Shown: in pieces, positions 1 to 9,538 of the stretch
How the letters are laid out: every line of letters begins with the position of its first letter
Numbering within the stretch: the first letter of the stretch is position 1
DNA from: Seminavis robusta
Taxonomy: Eukaryota; Bacillariophyta; Bacillariophyceae; Naviculales; Naviculaceae
Reading direction: 5' to 3'
Assembly (NCBI GenBank): GCA_903772945.1
Contig: CAICTM010001218.1
Coordinates: 1 to 33,831 of the forward strand
Length of the DNA: 33,831 nt
The notes under the pieces: model-generated
The model's database searches: none
Told to the model about the DNA's origin: nothing
What the model saw: only the letters and a program-made list of their open reading frames with translations
Made by a program: the position numbers and the translations under genes

Positions 1-514
1 GATGGTTGCACCCCCATGATTTTTCAACTCGACAACGGCTGTAAGATTCGGGCTTTTTTCCCAGGTCAAGTCAAATCTATCCTTGTTGAACATGAAATGG
101 AGACTAATATGCCACGTACTTTTTATGTAACGAAGCAAGACTACACTTTCAGTACCAGATGTTTTTATGACGGAGAAGTTGTACAACACCAAGATGAAGG
201 GTAAGCAGTTCGCGATTATCAGCAATTCTGCCACAACTGGACACAAATTACAGGGATATACTGCAGCCAGTGTGGTTATTGGTACATTCATGGCGATACT
301 GTCAAAACTGGCTTACGTGGTGTTATCCAGGGTGCGAACCATGAGTGCTTTGTTCTTATTGAAAAAAGAAGCTGGATGGGATCCAAAGAACTTTGCCATG
401 CCACAATGAATGAGAGACATGCTTGCAAGATTAAAGGATACTATTGGGCTTTCTGTCCTAGGAAAAGATCAATACGGGATGAAGTTCCAGCGAGAAGCCG
501 GGTTCTTGTTATAA
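1..514 (+). pseudogene. PIF1-like helicase, C-terminal remnant
   Basis: Two frames together look like the C-terminal end of a PIF1-family helicase, the type also carried by Helitron transposons. Frame 1 runs from the window edge to a stop near 204. Frame 2, from about 167, carries the motif TTGHKLQG and then YVVLSRVRT and LFLL, the order seen in helicase motifs V and VI of PIF1 proteins. The frame is interrupted by TGA at 407-409, after which matching sequence (MRDMLARLKDTIG) continues to TAA at 512-514. So there is at least one frameshift (about 165-200) and one in-frame stop. The 5' part lies outside the window, so the element type cannot be settled. Seen: motifs and breaks. Inferred: helicase family and transposon origin. 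Confidence 0.68.
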
Positions 515-2325
515 GTATAAACGGTAGGGAAATAGGGTAAATTAATCTATATATAAAAACTTTTATTACTACAACTACCCTTCTGAGATTCGCATTGCAC
601 CTCGTAAGTCATTCAATGTCAGTCATTGAAAAAAGATCAGGCGTCCAATCAAATCACAGGTGACCCCGAAAAATTAGGAACCAACTTTTAAAATGTAAAG
701 AACGCAAGGCGACTTTCTTGTGCATGTACATGCGTTTACTGTATCCCGTCAATACAATTCTAGTCGCTAGTCGAATACGTAGACTTCTACAGGGCCTTCT
801 AAGTAATGCGCGCCGGGTATAATTCAAACCTCTGCCCCCATCGGTACCATTACCCCTAAAGCAAATCGTCTCCAGGAGACGAAATACCTGTCTGAGTCTA
901 ACTTCTTTGAAGCCAAGACTCCAAGCCAGCAGGGCATAATGTCTGCTGGAGTGACCAGTCTGGCCCGCCACCCTGTATGTGGCTAAAGGAGCCAGCAATC
1001 AACCCAAAGCAGCCCACTGTTTTGGTTTCCTGATTGCTGGATGCCACCAACATGCTTTTGGACCATGGAATTTTGCTTTTTGCCCACCCTCACCTCCCTT
1101 CTAAAAGCTAGTAGCACTAATTTGTGTTACCCCAATTCCCTGAGGGGATTTGGGGGACTATCTCCTTAGCATTCACCTACCAAGGCAAATACTTGTGCAG
1201 GTGTTTTACTAGCTGCATAGTTACTGTTGCCCCCAGCCCCAGCTGAGGCGGTGGCAGGGAATCTTCGATTCGAGTTATTTGCATGGCTGTTGTTGTCGTA
1301 GTCGGCATTTCCTTGGTGGGAGCTAACCTTAGCCCTCGCTCAAATGCAATCGAGTTAGTCGCCTTCTGAGTTGCGTTTTTTTTCGACCTGGTAGTTTTTG
1401 CCAACTCGTGAATTTGGACATAGCATTGTTTGCTTTTAAAGAATTCTTTTCTCCCCCTGTTCTACAATTAGATATCTAAAGAGACGACCTGTGGCTCTTC
1501 ATACTGGGGAGACCCTTTATTCCTCCTTGGTTGAGATACAGTAAGTGTATGTATTCTGCTGTGGTTTTTGCGGCCGTCGGCGGCAACAGCCGCAGGCCAA
1601 GTCTACTTGCTGGTACTGTGCCTTGCAGGACCTCTTGGATCTTCGAAAAGTCCACGCAAACGTGTTTTTTGTTGGGGCCAAAGAAATGGAAACGTCCCCT
1701 GGTTGCTAGCTAAAGCTACGGAACCATGCAGAACAGATTCAACACCTTGGACCTACCGTACATGATGTTGTTTGTCATTGGCAAACGCCACAGGTATACC
1801 GGCATGGATGCTAGCTGCGGTACTGTATGTGTACTAGCCAACCCTGCGCGGAAATTAGGTATATTCGAAAGAAAGGTATTGCATGCAAAACGAAGAACAA
1901 ATCTATTGTTTCCAAAGTCGATTGTCGATTGTGCTCTGGGCCCAGGTGATTGACTTTGTTCGAGACTCTGAAGATTCAACAGACACGATTAACTATGAGA
2001 CTTATCAATAGGTATTGAGTAAAGATAGAAATGCCCATAAGTTTTAAGGTCCGGACATGATCAATGATCACCAAGGACCTGCGCCCAATGCGAGATTCAA
2101 TTCCACTAAAAGATATCATTCTGTAATTTGTGCCAGATAATCATCTAAAATTTGGATGAGATTTGTGTGCTGCCTGTATGGAATACATTACATGATTTGC
2201 AATTTGGAAAAATGAATGAAGATTGTCATCCAACTAGCCGATTCATTCTGCACAGATAGATTGTTGTTGTTGGAAATGATGTAGGGGGTATAAATAATAA
2301 CAAATGAAGCCATTCATTCATTCAT
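515..2325. other. Spacer without a supported gene
   Basis: No reading frame here has a recognisable domain or convincing coding character; the longest open frames are 60-114 codons and overlap each other on both strands. A 10-bp perfect inverted repeat (CCAGCAATCA at 992-1001, TGATTGCTGG at 1031-1040) and a short ATTC run near 2312-2326 are present. The last 300 bp are AT-rich and would hold the 3' end of the KOW-type gene. Degraded transposon sequence is possible, given the helicase remnant to its left, but I could not identify any. Confidence 0.5.
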
Positions 2326-2763
2326 TCAAATAGGAGTGTAGGAATCCTTGCAGTAGCTCTTGGGTGGGACTCGTAAGTCTTCCAACGGAACACAATAGGG
2401 TCCCTCTCCCAACAACGGCGCCCCAAAGTAGATAACGGCGCTGTCCTCTTCTTGATCATCGTAATACCCAAATCTACCAGCAAAGGGTCCCTTGGCAATA
2501 TACACGTACTGCCAGTCACTTTGTTGGACTTGCGGCCAACTATTCTTGTCATTCTTGTTCTGCTTCCTCTTTTGCGGCTTGGGTGCCTTTGCCTTGGAGG
2601 ATGCTCTCGCGGGGGGAGGAGCCTTGGCAGTCGTAATGGCCGCTTCCAAAGCTTTTTTCCGTTGCTTGGCTCGTTGAAATTTGGACAAGGTCCCCGACAA
2701 CGCAAACGCTCTGGCTGCCTCGTGCTTCTCAGCAGCTGTCAGCTCCCCATTGTCCTTTGGCAT
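2326..2763 (-). CDS. small KOW-type conserved protein
   Basis: A 145-residue protein starting at the ATG MPKDNGEL (2763-2761); the open frame extends 16 codons further upstream only by using TTG. The N-terminal half is helical and basic, with Ala/Lys/Pro-rich sequence (AKAPPPARASSKAKAPKPQK, then KRKQNKND). The C-terminal half holds a compact motif, YVYIAKGPFAGRFGYYDD followed by AVIYFG and GPYCVPLEDLR. This resembles a KOW/SH3-like beta barrel, in which a 'kGpfaGrfGyyDdde' segment is typical. KOW modules bind RNA or ribosomal and transcription proteins; no partner is visible here. It is divergent to the glycosyltransferase at 3052, with 288 bp between the two ATGs. The product is complete with a TGA stop at 2328-2326. 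The function is inferred from the fold only. Confidence 0.72.
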   Translation of the reverse strand: MPKDNGELTAAEKHEAARAFALSGTLSKFQRAKQRKKALEAAITTAKAPPPARASSKAKAPKPQKRKQNKNDKNSWPQVQQSDWQYVYIAKGPFAGRFGYYDDQEEDSAVIYFGAPLLGEGPYCVPLEDLRVPPKSYCKDSYTPI

Positions 2764-3051
2764 GGTCGTCAAGTCAAGGCGATGTATGTTATCTTGGCTT
2801 TTGCTTTCCAAACCAAGTTACTCCTGCTGTACCGAGCAACTATGTGGAAGACTGGCAGGGGTATCCCGCCACCGGAGACGAATGAGACGAAGAGTGGAAC
2901 CAGCTCGGAAGCCTTTTGAATGATCAATCTCCCGCCACTGTTTAGCCTTATCCCTGTCTGCTAAAGTAAGCCTCATTTTTTGGCCAACCGTTTCCCCTCT
3001 CTGACAGGAACGGGACAATGGCGGCGGCCATCTCTTCATCTTTCATCGATC
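2764..3051. promoter_or_regulatory. bidirectional spacer between divergent genes
   Basis: This 288-bp spacer separates the start codons of the KOW-type gene (-) and the glycosyltransferase (+), so it should hold both promoters and 5' leaders. An upstream ATG at 3018, in another frame, opens a 28-codon reading frame that runs past the glycosyltransferase start. It could act as a small upstream ORF if it is transcribed. No TATA box can be assigned with confidence. Confidence 0.4.
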
Positions 3052-4551
3052 ATGACAGAAATGGAGCAACCCACCACCCACCTGACAATGATCATCTGTG
3101 ACATTATCGTTCCTGTGCACAATGCAGAAGCAACTCTGGAAGAGACCATCCGCTCAGCAATGCGCCAAGTGATACCAGCCCATCTGATCCCTGCTTTCCA
3201 AGACATTACCCTTGTGATTCAGGTTTGCTGCTTTGATGATGGATCCACGGATTCGAGCTGGGATATCCTGACTCGGTTACAAAAAGAATACCACACACAA
3301 AAGCTGGAGACAGACACTACAACTCCCGACCAAAAGGATACAAATATTCCCATTGACGCGACACTCCTGATAGCCAAAAGCAAGGATGGTACAGGCAGAG
3401 GCGCCGGTTATGCACGCAACCGAGCGGCCGAGTTGAGCGGCAAACACGCAACTAATGAACAAAATCCTGCAAATCGCTTTCTTTGCCTTTTGGACAGCGA
3501 CGATCTGATGCACGAAACACGGGTGGCCGAACAATGCAGTGCGCTCTTGGCTCTCCCCCCACAAGAGCGACATCGAACACTCCTGGGATGCCAAATTGTG
3601 CGCGATCCTCCGGATAGTACCTGGCATTATTGTCAATGGGCCAATGGCTTGACAGACGAACGATTGTGGCTTGAAAAGTTCAGGGAAGTCACCGTATTAC
3701 AGCCAACGTGGATGTTGTGCATGAGTCGGTTTCAAGAATTGAGGGGATACATTGAGCCGGACCAGTCCAGCACAACCAGCAGCAGCACCAATAATATACT
3801 ACGGCTGGTCCATCCAACGTTTGACACTCCCGAATCGTTGCGACTCGCCGAAGACCTGCGCTTCTTTCATGCTCATTTGCATGCCCGTGGGTTGCTGCGG
3901 TTGCATCGTCCCGATGTGCCTCTGGTGACGTATCGGCATCGAGCCAATCAGTCACAGAGCTCTCAAACATCTCGAAAATTGCTACTGCATTTGAGAGCAC
4001 TGGCCTTTGAAAAGTGTGTTCTGTCCAACTACCAAAGCGACAACGCTTGGTCAACCAACAATCCACACAAGGGATCTTTTGTCGTATGGGGTGCGGGACG
4101 CGATGGGAAAGACTTTGTCAAGGCGCTTTCGGAACCCTGTCGCAAACGAGTCTATTGCTTTGTGGACGTGGACTCTAAAAAGATTGAACAAGGATTCTAT
4201 GTCAATAAGAACCTTAAAATTCCCATTGTGCACTTTTCATTGCTTGCCAAGGATGCAGAGACACAACGGCAACTTCTGCAAGGAGTTTCCTTTGGAAAGA
4301 TTGACAAGGGAAAACCAAAGGATGTTCCCGAGCGTAAAAAACACAAGTCTGATGTCAATAAGCAGCAGTCTGGCTCTGTCGAGACGCCAATGGCCATGTC
4401 ACCAGCCGTTGCGAAAGTGGTGGATGTCAGCTGCTTCCCCGAGCTTCCTGTAGTGGTTTGTGTCGCGCTCTACAGAACCAACGGGGCACTGGAGAATAAT
4501 GTCAAGAGCATTTCACGGGAGGAGGGGGTAGATTTGTGGCACTTCAACTAG
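3052..4551 (+). CDS. B3GNTL1: B3GNTL1-like family 2 glycosyltransferase
   Basis: A 499-residue GT-A glycosyltransferase resembling animal B3GNTL1, a predicted beta-1,3-N-acetylglucosaminyltransferase-like protein of unproven activity. The start is ATG 3052; the extra 24 codons upstream would need TTG at 2980. Residues about 15-20 are DIIVPVHN, followed by CCFDDGSTDSS near 60, GRGAGYARNRAAE near 120, and the metal-binding CLLDSDDLM near 147. Next come LLGCQIVRDPPDSTWHYCQW and LAEDLRFFHAHL. The C-terminal module (about 340-499) is diagnostic for this family: FVVWGAGRDGKDF, KRVYCFVDVDSKKIEQGFY, IPIVHF, PVVVCVALY, and the last residues EEGVDLWHFN. Between IPIVHF and PVVVCVALY lies a Lys/Ser-rich insert of about 50 residues. 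No signal peptide or membrane segment is evident, so a cytosolic location is likely. The family call is strong; donor and acceptor are unknown. Confidence 0.88.
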   Translation: MTEMEQPTTHLTMIICDIIVPVHNAEATLEETIRSAMRQVIPAHLIPAFQDITLVIQVCCFDDGSTDSSWDILTRLQKEYHTQKLETDTTTPDQKDTNIPIDATLLIAKSKDGTGRGAGYARNRAAELSGKHATNEQNPANRFLCLLDSDDLMHETRVAEQCSALLALPPQERHRTLLGCQIVRDPPDSTWHYCQWANGLTDERLWLEKFREVTVLQPTWMLCMSRFQELRGYIEPDQSSTTSSSTNNILRLVHPTFDTPESLRLAEDLRFFHAHLHARGLLRLHRPDVPLVTYRHRANQSQSSQTSRKLLLHLRALAFEKCVLSNYQSDNAWSTNNPHKGSFVVWGAGRDGKDFVKALSEPCRKRVYCFVDVDSKKIEQGFYVNKNLKIPIVHFSLLAKDAETQRQLLQGVSFGKIDKGKPKDVPERKKHKSDVNKQQSGSVETPMAMSPAVAKVVDVSCFPELPVVVCVALYRTNGALENNVKSISREEGVDLWHFN

Positions 4552-4929
4552 CTAGCTAAACTACTCAAGAGGCTTTGTAAAACTACCACACGGTACGGTA
4601 TGTACGGTACTAAATTCGGCATCCTTTGAGCCTCTGGAACTCTACCCTCTCATCACAGTGCCCACCAACTGCGACTTCCCTTTCCAGAAAGCCAAAGCCA
4701 AAGCCAACCACCGCTACCGGTATTGGGGCTACTTAGGATTTGTTCGACGATGGTACCAGGTCCTGTACTCTAGTATCGGTAGGGATAGAGCTATGGTACG
4801 TGCACAAACCGATCTTTTCCAAACCAAAAAGGGTGACGTGGAGCCTTTCGAACTCCAAAATCGGAACAAGAAAAAGAAATGACGGTGTTTTATTTATTTT
4901 GTGTCAAAAATAATACTTGCAGGAAGTCG
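4552..4929. other. spacer upstream of the kinase gene
   Basis: The stretch contains repeated GGTAC/ACGGTAC words near 4585-4615 and a TACCGGTA octamer at 4715-4722. A 74-codon open frame (4658-4882) has no recognisable domain. ATG 4879 is in frame with the kinase and would add 17 residues. A GTACGT at 4799 and a TTGCAG ending at 4922 look like splice sites, but joining them does not keep the kinase frame, so no upstream exon is called. Confidence 0.4.
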
Positions 4930-6612
4930 ATGACAATAACCAACTCGAACAACGACGGCTCAGCACCAGGTCCCTATGAAGAGAGCTGGGAGCCAGATGT
5001 GGCCACCAAGATTTGGGAACTTGTGCAGGCCAAGGAGAAAGATGAGAGCGCGAAATACCCTTTCTGTATGGTTTCCTTGTCTGGAATTCCGGGCAGTGGA
5101 AAGTCAGTGTCTTCATTGCTGCTGGCAAATATTTTAGAAGAACGGGGTTGCTCAACAATGATATGTCCACATGATGGATATCACTATCCTCTGGACTACC
5201 TCAAAACCTTTCCAGATGCTGAGGATGCCATTTACCGCCGTGGTGCCCCGGATACATTTGACCCACAGGCGCTCTTGAGAGACTTGATGCTTATTCGAGC
5301 AGGGAACAGTGGTGACAACGGCAAGGATAGCAGCGAGGGAGAAGAGTGGCAGACAATTTCTCTTCCGGGCTTTGATCATGCCAAAGGAGACCCAGAACCT
5401 GGCATTCATCTTTTTGACAGATCCATCCACAAGGTGGTGATTTGTGAAGGGCTGTACCTACTACACGACAAGGATGGCTGGGAGGAAATTGCATCTCTAT
5501 TTGATTTGAAAATAGTCATCGAATCAGATGTGGACAGCTGTGTTGAGCGGCTCAAAATACGCAATCTTTGCATTCCCGGTTACACTCCAGAAGAAATCGC
5601 AAAGCGCTGTGAAGAGGTGGACCGAGTCAACGCCATGACGGTCATGGCGTCCAAGCACTGTGCCGATATTGTTGTCCAATCAAGGAGCAAAGTTATCCAA
5701 ACCAACATCGACAAAAACGAAGCTACTTCCTCCCAGGGACTGGCACTGGCAATGTTGGCACAAAAGGATACCGATGAAGTCGATACCAACCATGAGCATG
5801 CCGACTGGACCATGGACATCAACACGCATCAACGTTCTCCAATGGTCAGCAGATGCAACTCCCCCGTTCCGGGCACTTCAACAACATCGACAAATCCAAA
5901 ACCCACACCAGCATCGCAGTTTGTGGGCTCTTGGGAGCCTGAAATCGCCGATCGAATCTGCGGCGTTGTTGACAAAGGCAGCGATCCAACCGACGGAGGT
6001 GCATTCAAATTGCCTTATATGGTTGCACTTGTTGGAATTCCTGGAGGTGGCAAGTCTGTGTCTGCCATGCTCCTGGCAAGCATCTTGGAAGACCGGGGGT
6101 TTCCAACCATGATCTGCCCACATGACGGATACCATTATCCATTGGAGTACTTGCGGACATTTCCTGATGCAGAAGATGCCATCTATCGCCGTGGTGCTCC
6201 TGATACCTTTGATCCTCGAGCTCTACTGCGTGATTTGGTCAGAATCAGGGACGGAGATGAAGAACTCATCAAGCTTCCAGCTTTTGACCATGCCACTGGT
6301 GATCCAGAACCGGACACCCACATCTTCGATAGAAATCAACACAAAATTGTGCTCTGTGAGGGTCTCTACCTACTACATGACAAGGATGGCTGGGAGGAAA
6401 TTGCCTCCATGTTCAATTTCTCCATTTTCATGAATGCAGATGTGGATGTCTGTGTGGAACGAGTGAAGATCCGTAACCAATGCATCCCAGGTTACACACC
6501 AGAGGAGATTGAAGAACGATGCGAACGAGTGGATCGTAAGAATGCGTTGACAGTTTTGCAGTCGAAGGCACACGCAGATATCGTCGTAGACTCGATGGCC
6601 TTGAAGCGATAA
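4930..6612 (+). CDS. tandem P-loop kinase (uridine kinase/PRK-like), two domains
   Basis: A 560-residue protein built from two copies of one P-loop kinase domain, about 30-260 and 335-560, joined by a Ser/Thr/Pro linker. Walker A is GIPGSGKS at 52-59 and GIPGGGKS at 369-376. Each copy then has CPHDGYHYPL, FPDAEDAIYRRGAPDTFDP, a DHA.GDPEP segment and CEGLYLLHDKDGWEEIAS, ending in a CIPGYTPEEI..RCE..DR.NA helix region. This order (P-loop, PxDGFH-type motif, RRGAPxTFDP, FDHxxGDP, EGxYLL) matches plant and bacterial phosphoribulokinase/uridine kinase-like small-molecule kinases and yeast YFH7-like proteins. The substrate is unknown. Both copies keep the ATP-binding and Asp/Arg motifs, so both may be active. 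The ATG at 4930 is preferred because the in-frame ATG at 4879 adds a Phe/Tyr/Cys-rich stretch unlike the rest. The copies are clearly similar at DNA level too, suggesting a fairly recent internal duplication. Confidence 0.85.
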   Translation: MTITNSNNDGSAPGPYEESWEPDVATKIWELVQAKEKDESAKYPFCMVSLSGIPGSGKSVSSLLLANILEERGCSTMICPHDGYHYPLDYLKTFPDAEDAIYRRGAPDTFDPQALLRDLMLIRAGNSGDNGKDSSEGEEWQTISLPGFDHAKGDPEPGIHLFDRSIHKVVICEGLYLLHDKDGWEEIASLFDLKIVIESDVDSCVERLKIRNLCIPGYTPEEIAKRCEEVDRVNAMTVMASKHCADIVVQSRSKVIQTNIDKNEATSSQGLALAMLAQKDTDEVDTNHEHADWTMDINTHQRSPMVSRCNSPVPGTSTTSTNPKPTPASQFVGSWEPEIADRICGVVDKGSDPTDGGAFKLPYMVALVGIPGGGKSVSAMLLASILEDRGFPTMICPHDGYHYPLEYLRTFPDAEDAIYRRGAPDTFDPRALLRDLVRIRDGDEELIKLPAFDHATGDPEPDTHIFDRNQHKIVLCEGLYLLHDKDGWEEIASMFNFSIFMNADVDVCVERVKIRNQCIPGYTPEEIEERCERVDRKNALTVLQSKAHADIVVDSMALKR

Positions 6613-7009
6613 CTGTTGCTAGATAGAGATTGGTGAGAGCTACGGTACTCGCACCTGGTAGCGATGGCATTGGCAGCACATGAATAATTGGCGCCACCGA
6701 CGCCCAAGAATGATATCCTCTTTGACGGAGATAATCGACTGCCTCTATGTTCACTTCAACTATTCGCTAGTTTGATAGCGGTGAGAATCTTGGCATGCAC
6801 ACTTCGTGGCTGCCAGCTCGGACCAGCCGAGATGGCGATGGTCGTGCTCAGTTTTCGTAGCATTCAGCCCACCTCAGATCTTTCTGCAAGTAGCCACTGC
6901 GCAGTGTGTTCAGTTGGTTGTGCAAAACGCACTCTGCATGCGCCAGTACCGGTAGCAACTTGCTCATGCCGTATCTGATCTGCTTTGAACTGTTGAAAAA
7001 ATCAATGTT
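6613..7009. other. convergent 3' spacer
   Basis: This region lies between the kinase stop and the stop codon of exon 2 of the Lys-rich protein on the opposite strand, so it should hold both 3' UTRs. Short open frames occur on both strands without recognisable content. A TACCGGTA octamer lies at 6947-6954. Confidence 0.4.
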
Positions 7010-9538
7010 CTATTTACTGCCGTATCTAAGTGTAGCGGGATTCAGAAGAAGTTCTTCCAAAGGATACATTAGCAATGGGGAAAGTTCAGCAGGGCTGTCA
7101 CCACCGTCATAGTCTAATTCTTTGTGCTTGCGTCTCAGTCTACAGTGATATGCCTAGAAAGAACAGTTTCGAGGGAAACAGCCAGTGAGGATTCGATTCA
7201 TCAGCAGTACAACGAATAGAACACACTGTCCCAACAAGGCGGTACTCACCCCCTGTTTGTTGTTTTTGCATCGACTGCATGGCTTTAGTCCTGCGTGCGC
7301 TGCAAACGCCTTTGAAACATCTGGGTACGCTTTACCATCAGGCGCCAAGAATGCCTGGCCATGTTTCCCCGACCGACTTGCATGAACCGCGGCTCGTATG
7401 ATACACCTCCTGGTTTCTTCCGCCATTTCTTTCCCCTCTGAACCTTCCATAACCTTTCTCAAGTCGGCTGTAGTTGCTGTCGGCGCAGGACCGGCATGCT
7501 TCAACTTGAACTTGCTCTTGGGCCCAGCTTTGGCTACGGTTGGTAGTGACGCCGTCTTCTTCGCTGTCTTGGTAGTACCGGTAGTGGAGGATGCTTCCTT
7601 CTTTGGAGCTTTTTCGGAAGATGTATTCCCTCCTGTGCTGCTCTTCGCAGCCTGAATCGGAGGAGGGGCTGCTAGGACCGAGGAAGCAGCATTGTTGCCC
7701 GAAGTAGTAGAGGTTGTTGCAAGCCCTGATCCCACAGAGAGAGTAAGCCCCGCCAACCCTGGAGCGCTAGGACCCACGAAATGCGGATCGGCGATGAAAT
7801 TGGAGCTGAGCCCAAAATAACGTCCTTCCGTGGCGTGAAAGCAATCCTTGTCCAGATGAGCAACAAAATTCTTCTTCCCCTTTGGTAGATAGATTGGATG
7901 CGTCCCCTCATACTGATCGGCGTCAATTCCCTTGAAGTCAAACTGCGATAGGGGCGGAGCTGCGGGAGGGACTGGAATGGGCGGAATATTTACCGGATTG
8001 TCCATCTTTCGTGGTTCGGACGCGTCTTCAGGCATCTTCCCAGCCTTGATATCTTTTTCGTCCTGTTCAGTTTCCAATTTTTCTTGCATTTCCTGGCGTT
8101 GAACGATTGCGGTTTCCCTTTCTTGGACCTCCTTCACGTATTGCAGACCCTGTTCAATATAGCTCTCAGGATAAGGAAGCGTCAAGGATACCGGAAGCAT
8201 TTCTGATACCTGCAGCGTGCGTGGACGTTTCCGAGACCCATTTTCTCGTTTCCTTTCCGTATTTTCCTCGCTTGTTCCTGCGCTCTCCTTCTTTTGCTCA
8301 CTATTTCCCAGTGACTTTAGGAGGACATTGGCACGTTCCGTCGTCCAAATATCGGTAGGCGCAATGGTCGGAAAATTCAAAGCAAATGCCACGTTGCTAT
8401 CAAACATATCCCCCACAACCCGCTTCACGCTGGACCCTCTGTGTGGATCATTGGTCCTTCCCTCAGTAGTGTACCCCGCAGCCGCCATGGACCCCTCAAA
8501 GACAGACTGCGGTGTGGTGTACTCCGTAGTATTGTTGCCCCTGATCATCAGCCCTGGAGATGTCATTGGTGGCAAACGAATTGCTTTCGCCTGGACTGCC
8601 TTTCGCTTAGTGGCAGCCGGGGCTTTCGCAGGAGCGGGAGGCTTTGCCGGTGCCTCCACGACAACGGTAGCAACAGCGTCTGCGTCGACAACTTCATCGT
8701 CGCTGGCAACGACAGTCGCACTGACAGTAACTGTCGCTTCAGCAGGCTCAGGGGGGACCGTCGCCGGAGAATTAGCTTTGGTCGGCAGCTTGCGCTTGGC
8801 TCCAAGCGGGAGTTTTGGAAGCTTTTTCTTCTTTTTGGGAGGTCCGGTGGCCAATGGTGTTGGCGTGGACGCGCCGTTGACTGGGGGTTCTTTCTTTACT
8901 TTTTTCTTGACTTTCTTGACGCCATCTTCTGACTTCGTTTTGGAGGTTTTGCCAGCTTTGCTACTACTAGTAGCCTTGGATGTACTTGCTGTCTTGGACT
9001 CGGATTTGACAGCTTTAGACTTTGCCGCAGTCGATTTGACCTTCTTCTTCTTCTTCTCTCCATTGGGTGATTTGGCTTTCCCCTTCTTTTCTCCATTCGT
9101 ATCTTTGGGTGTCTTCTTCTTCACCGCCGTAGAGGCTTTGACGACCGGCTTTTCCTCATTGTCATCTTCCTCATCTTCCATCCCAACGGCAACAGCCACA
9201 GGTGTCACCGAAGGGGGACTATTCTTGACGATATGAAGTGTGGATGGGGGCTTCTCGTTTTCATCACCGCCATTCCTATCTCTTTCAGCCGTGATGCCGT
9301 TGAGAGCGGCATGGTCCGAAGACCCCGTCGATGTTATAGACGCTCTGATTTTCAGCTTGAGCCTGGGCTTCGTGGCGGAGGTGGGAGAGTCAACTGCCAT
9401 TGGATCATCATCATCGTGCTCAACGCTCATGGTGGAAGCCTCCACCACAGTAGCGGCGTCCTCATGACCATCCTCCTCCTCATCGCTCGTCGTCGACGGC
9501 GAGTTGGCCAACTGATCGAGGTGTTCGTGAGAAGCCAT
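7010..9538 (-). CDS. Lys-rich nuclear-type protein with C-terminal Cys/His cluster (2 exons)
   Basis: Two exons: 9538-7250 and 7153-7010, giving 810 residues. The intron (7249-7154, 96 bp) starts GTGAGT and ends TTCTAG and keeps phase 0. Reading through it instead would add a tail ending CFPRNCSF. The splice is supported by what it creates: PCSRCKNNKQG joined to AYHCRLRRKH, a CxxC followed by C and H with zinc-finger spacing, then a 37-residue tail to TAG. The start is MASHEHLD (ATG 9538); an ATG two codons earlier is also possible. Residues 1-110 are acidic and Ser/Thr-rich, about 120-260 are poly-Lys/Ser/Ala (nuclear localisation likely), and about 458-500 are helical and charged. Other stretches are Pro/Ala-rich. 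The composition suggests a chromatin or nucleic-acid-binding protein, but I recognise no named family. A TACCGGTA octamer lies in the coding sequence at 7576-7583. Confidence 0.8.

Noticed and set aside
654..998. 114-codon minus-strand open frame
   Set aside because: No domain, composition unlike a protein family, and it begins and ends in repeat-like sequence.
1531..1953. Overlapping open frames near 1531-1953
   Set aside because: I compared them with piggyBac-type transposase motifs and saw no convincing match.
4658..4922. Possible upstream exon of the kinase gene with GTACGT...TTGCAG
   Set aside because: Joining at those sites puts the kinase out of frame.
8217..9236. 339-codon open frame on the plus strand
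   Set aside because: It is antisense to the Lys-rich gene; its Phe/Ser/Ala-rich translation is what Lys/Glu codons give on the other strand, and it shows no domain.
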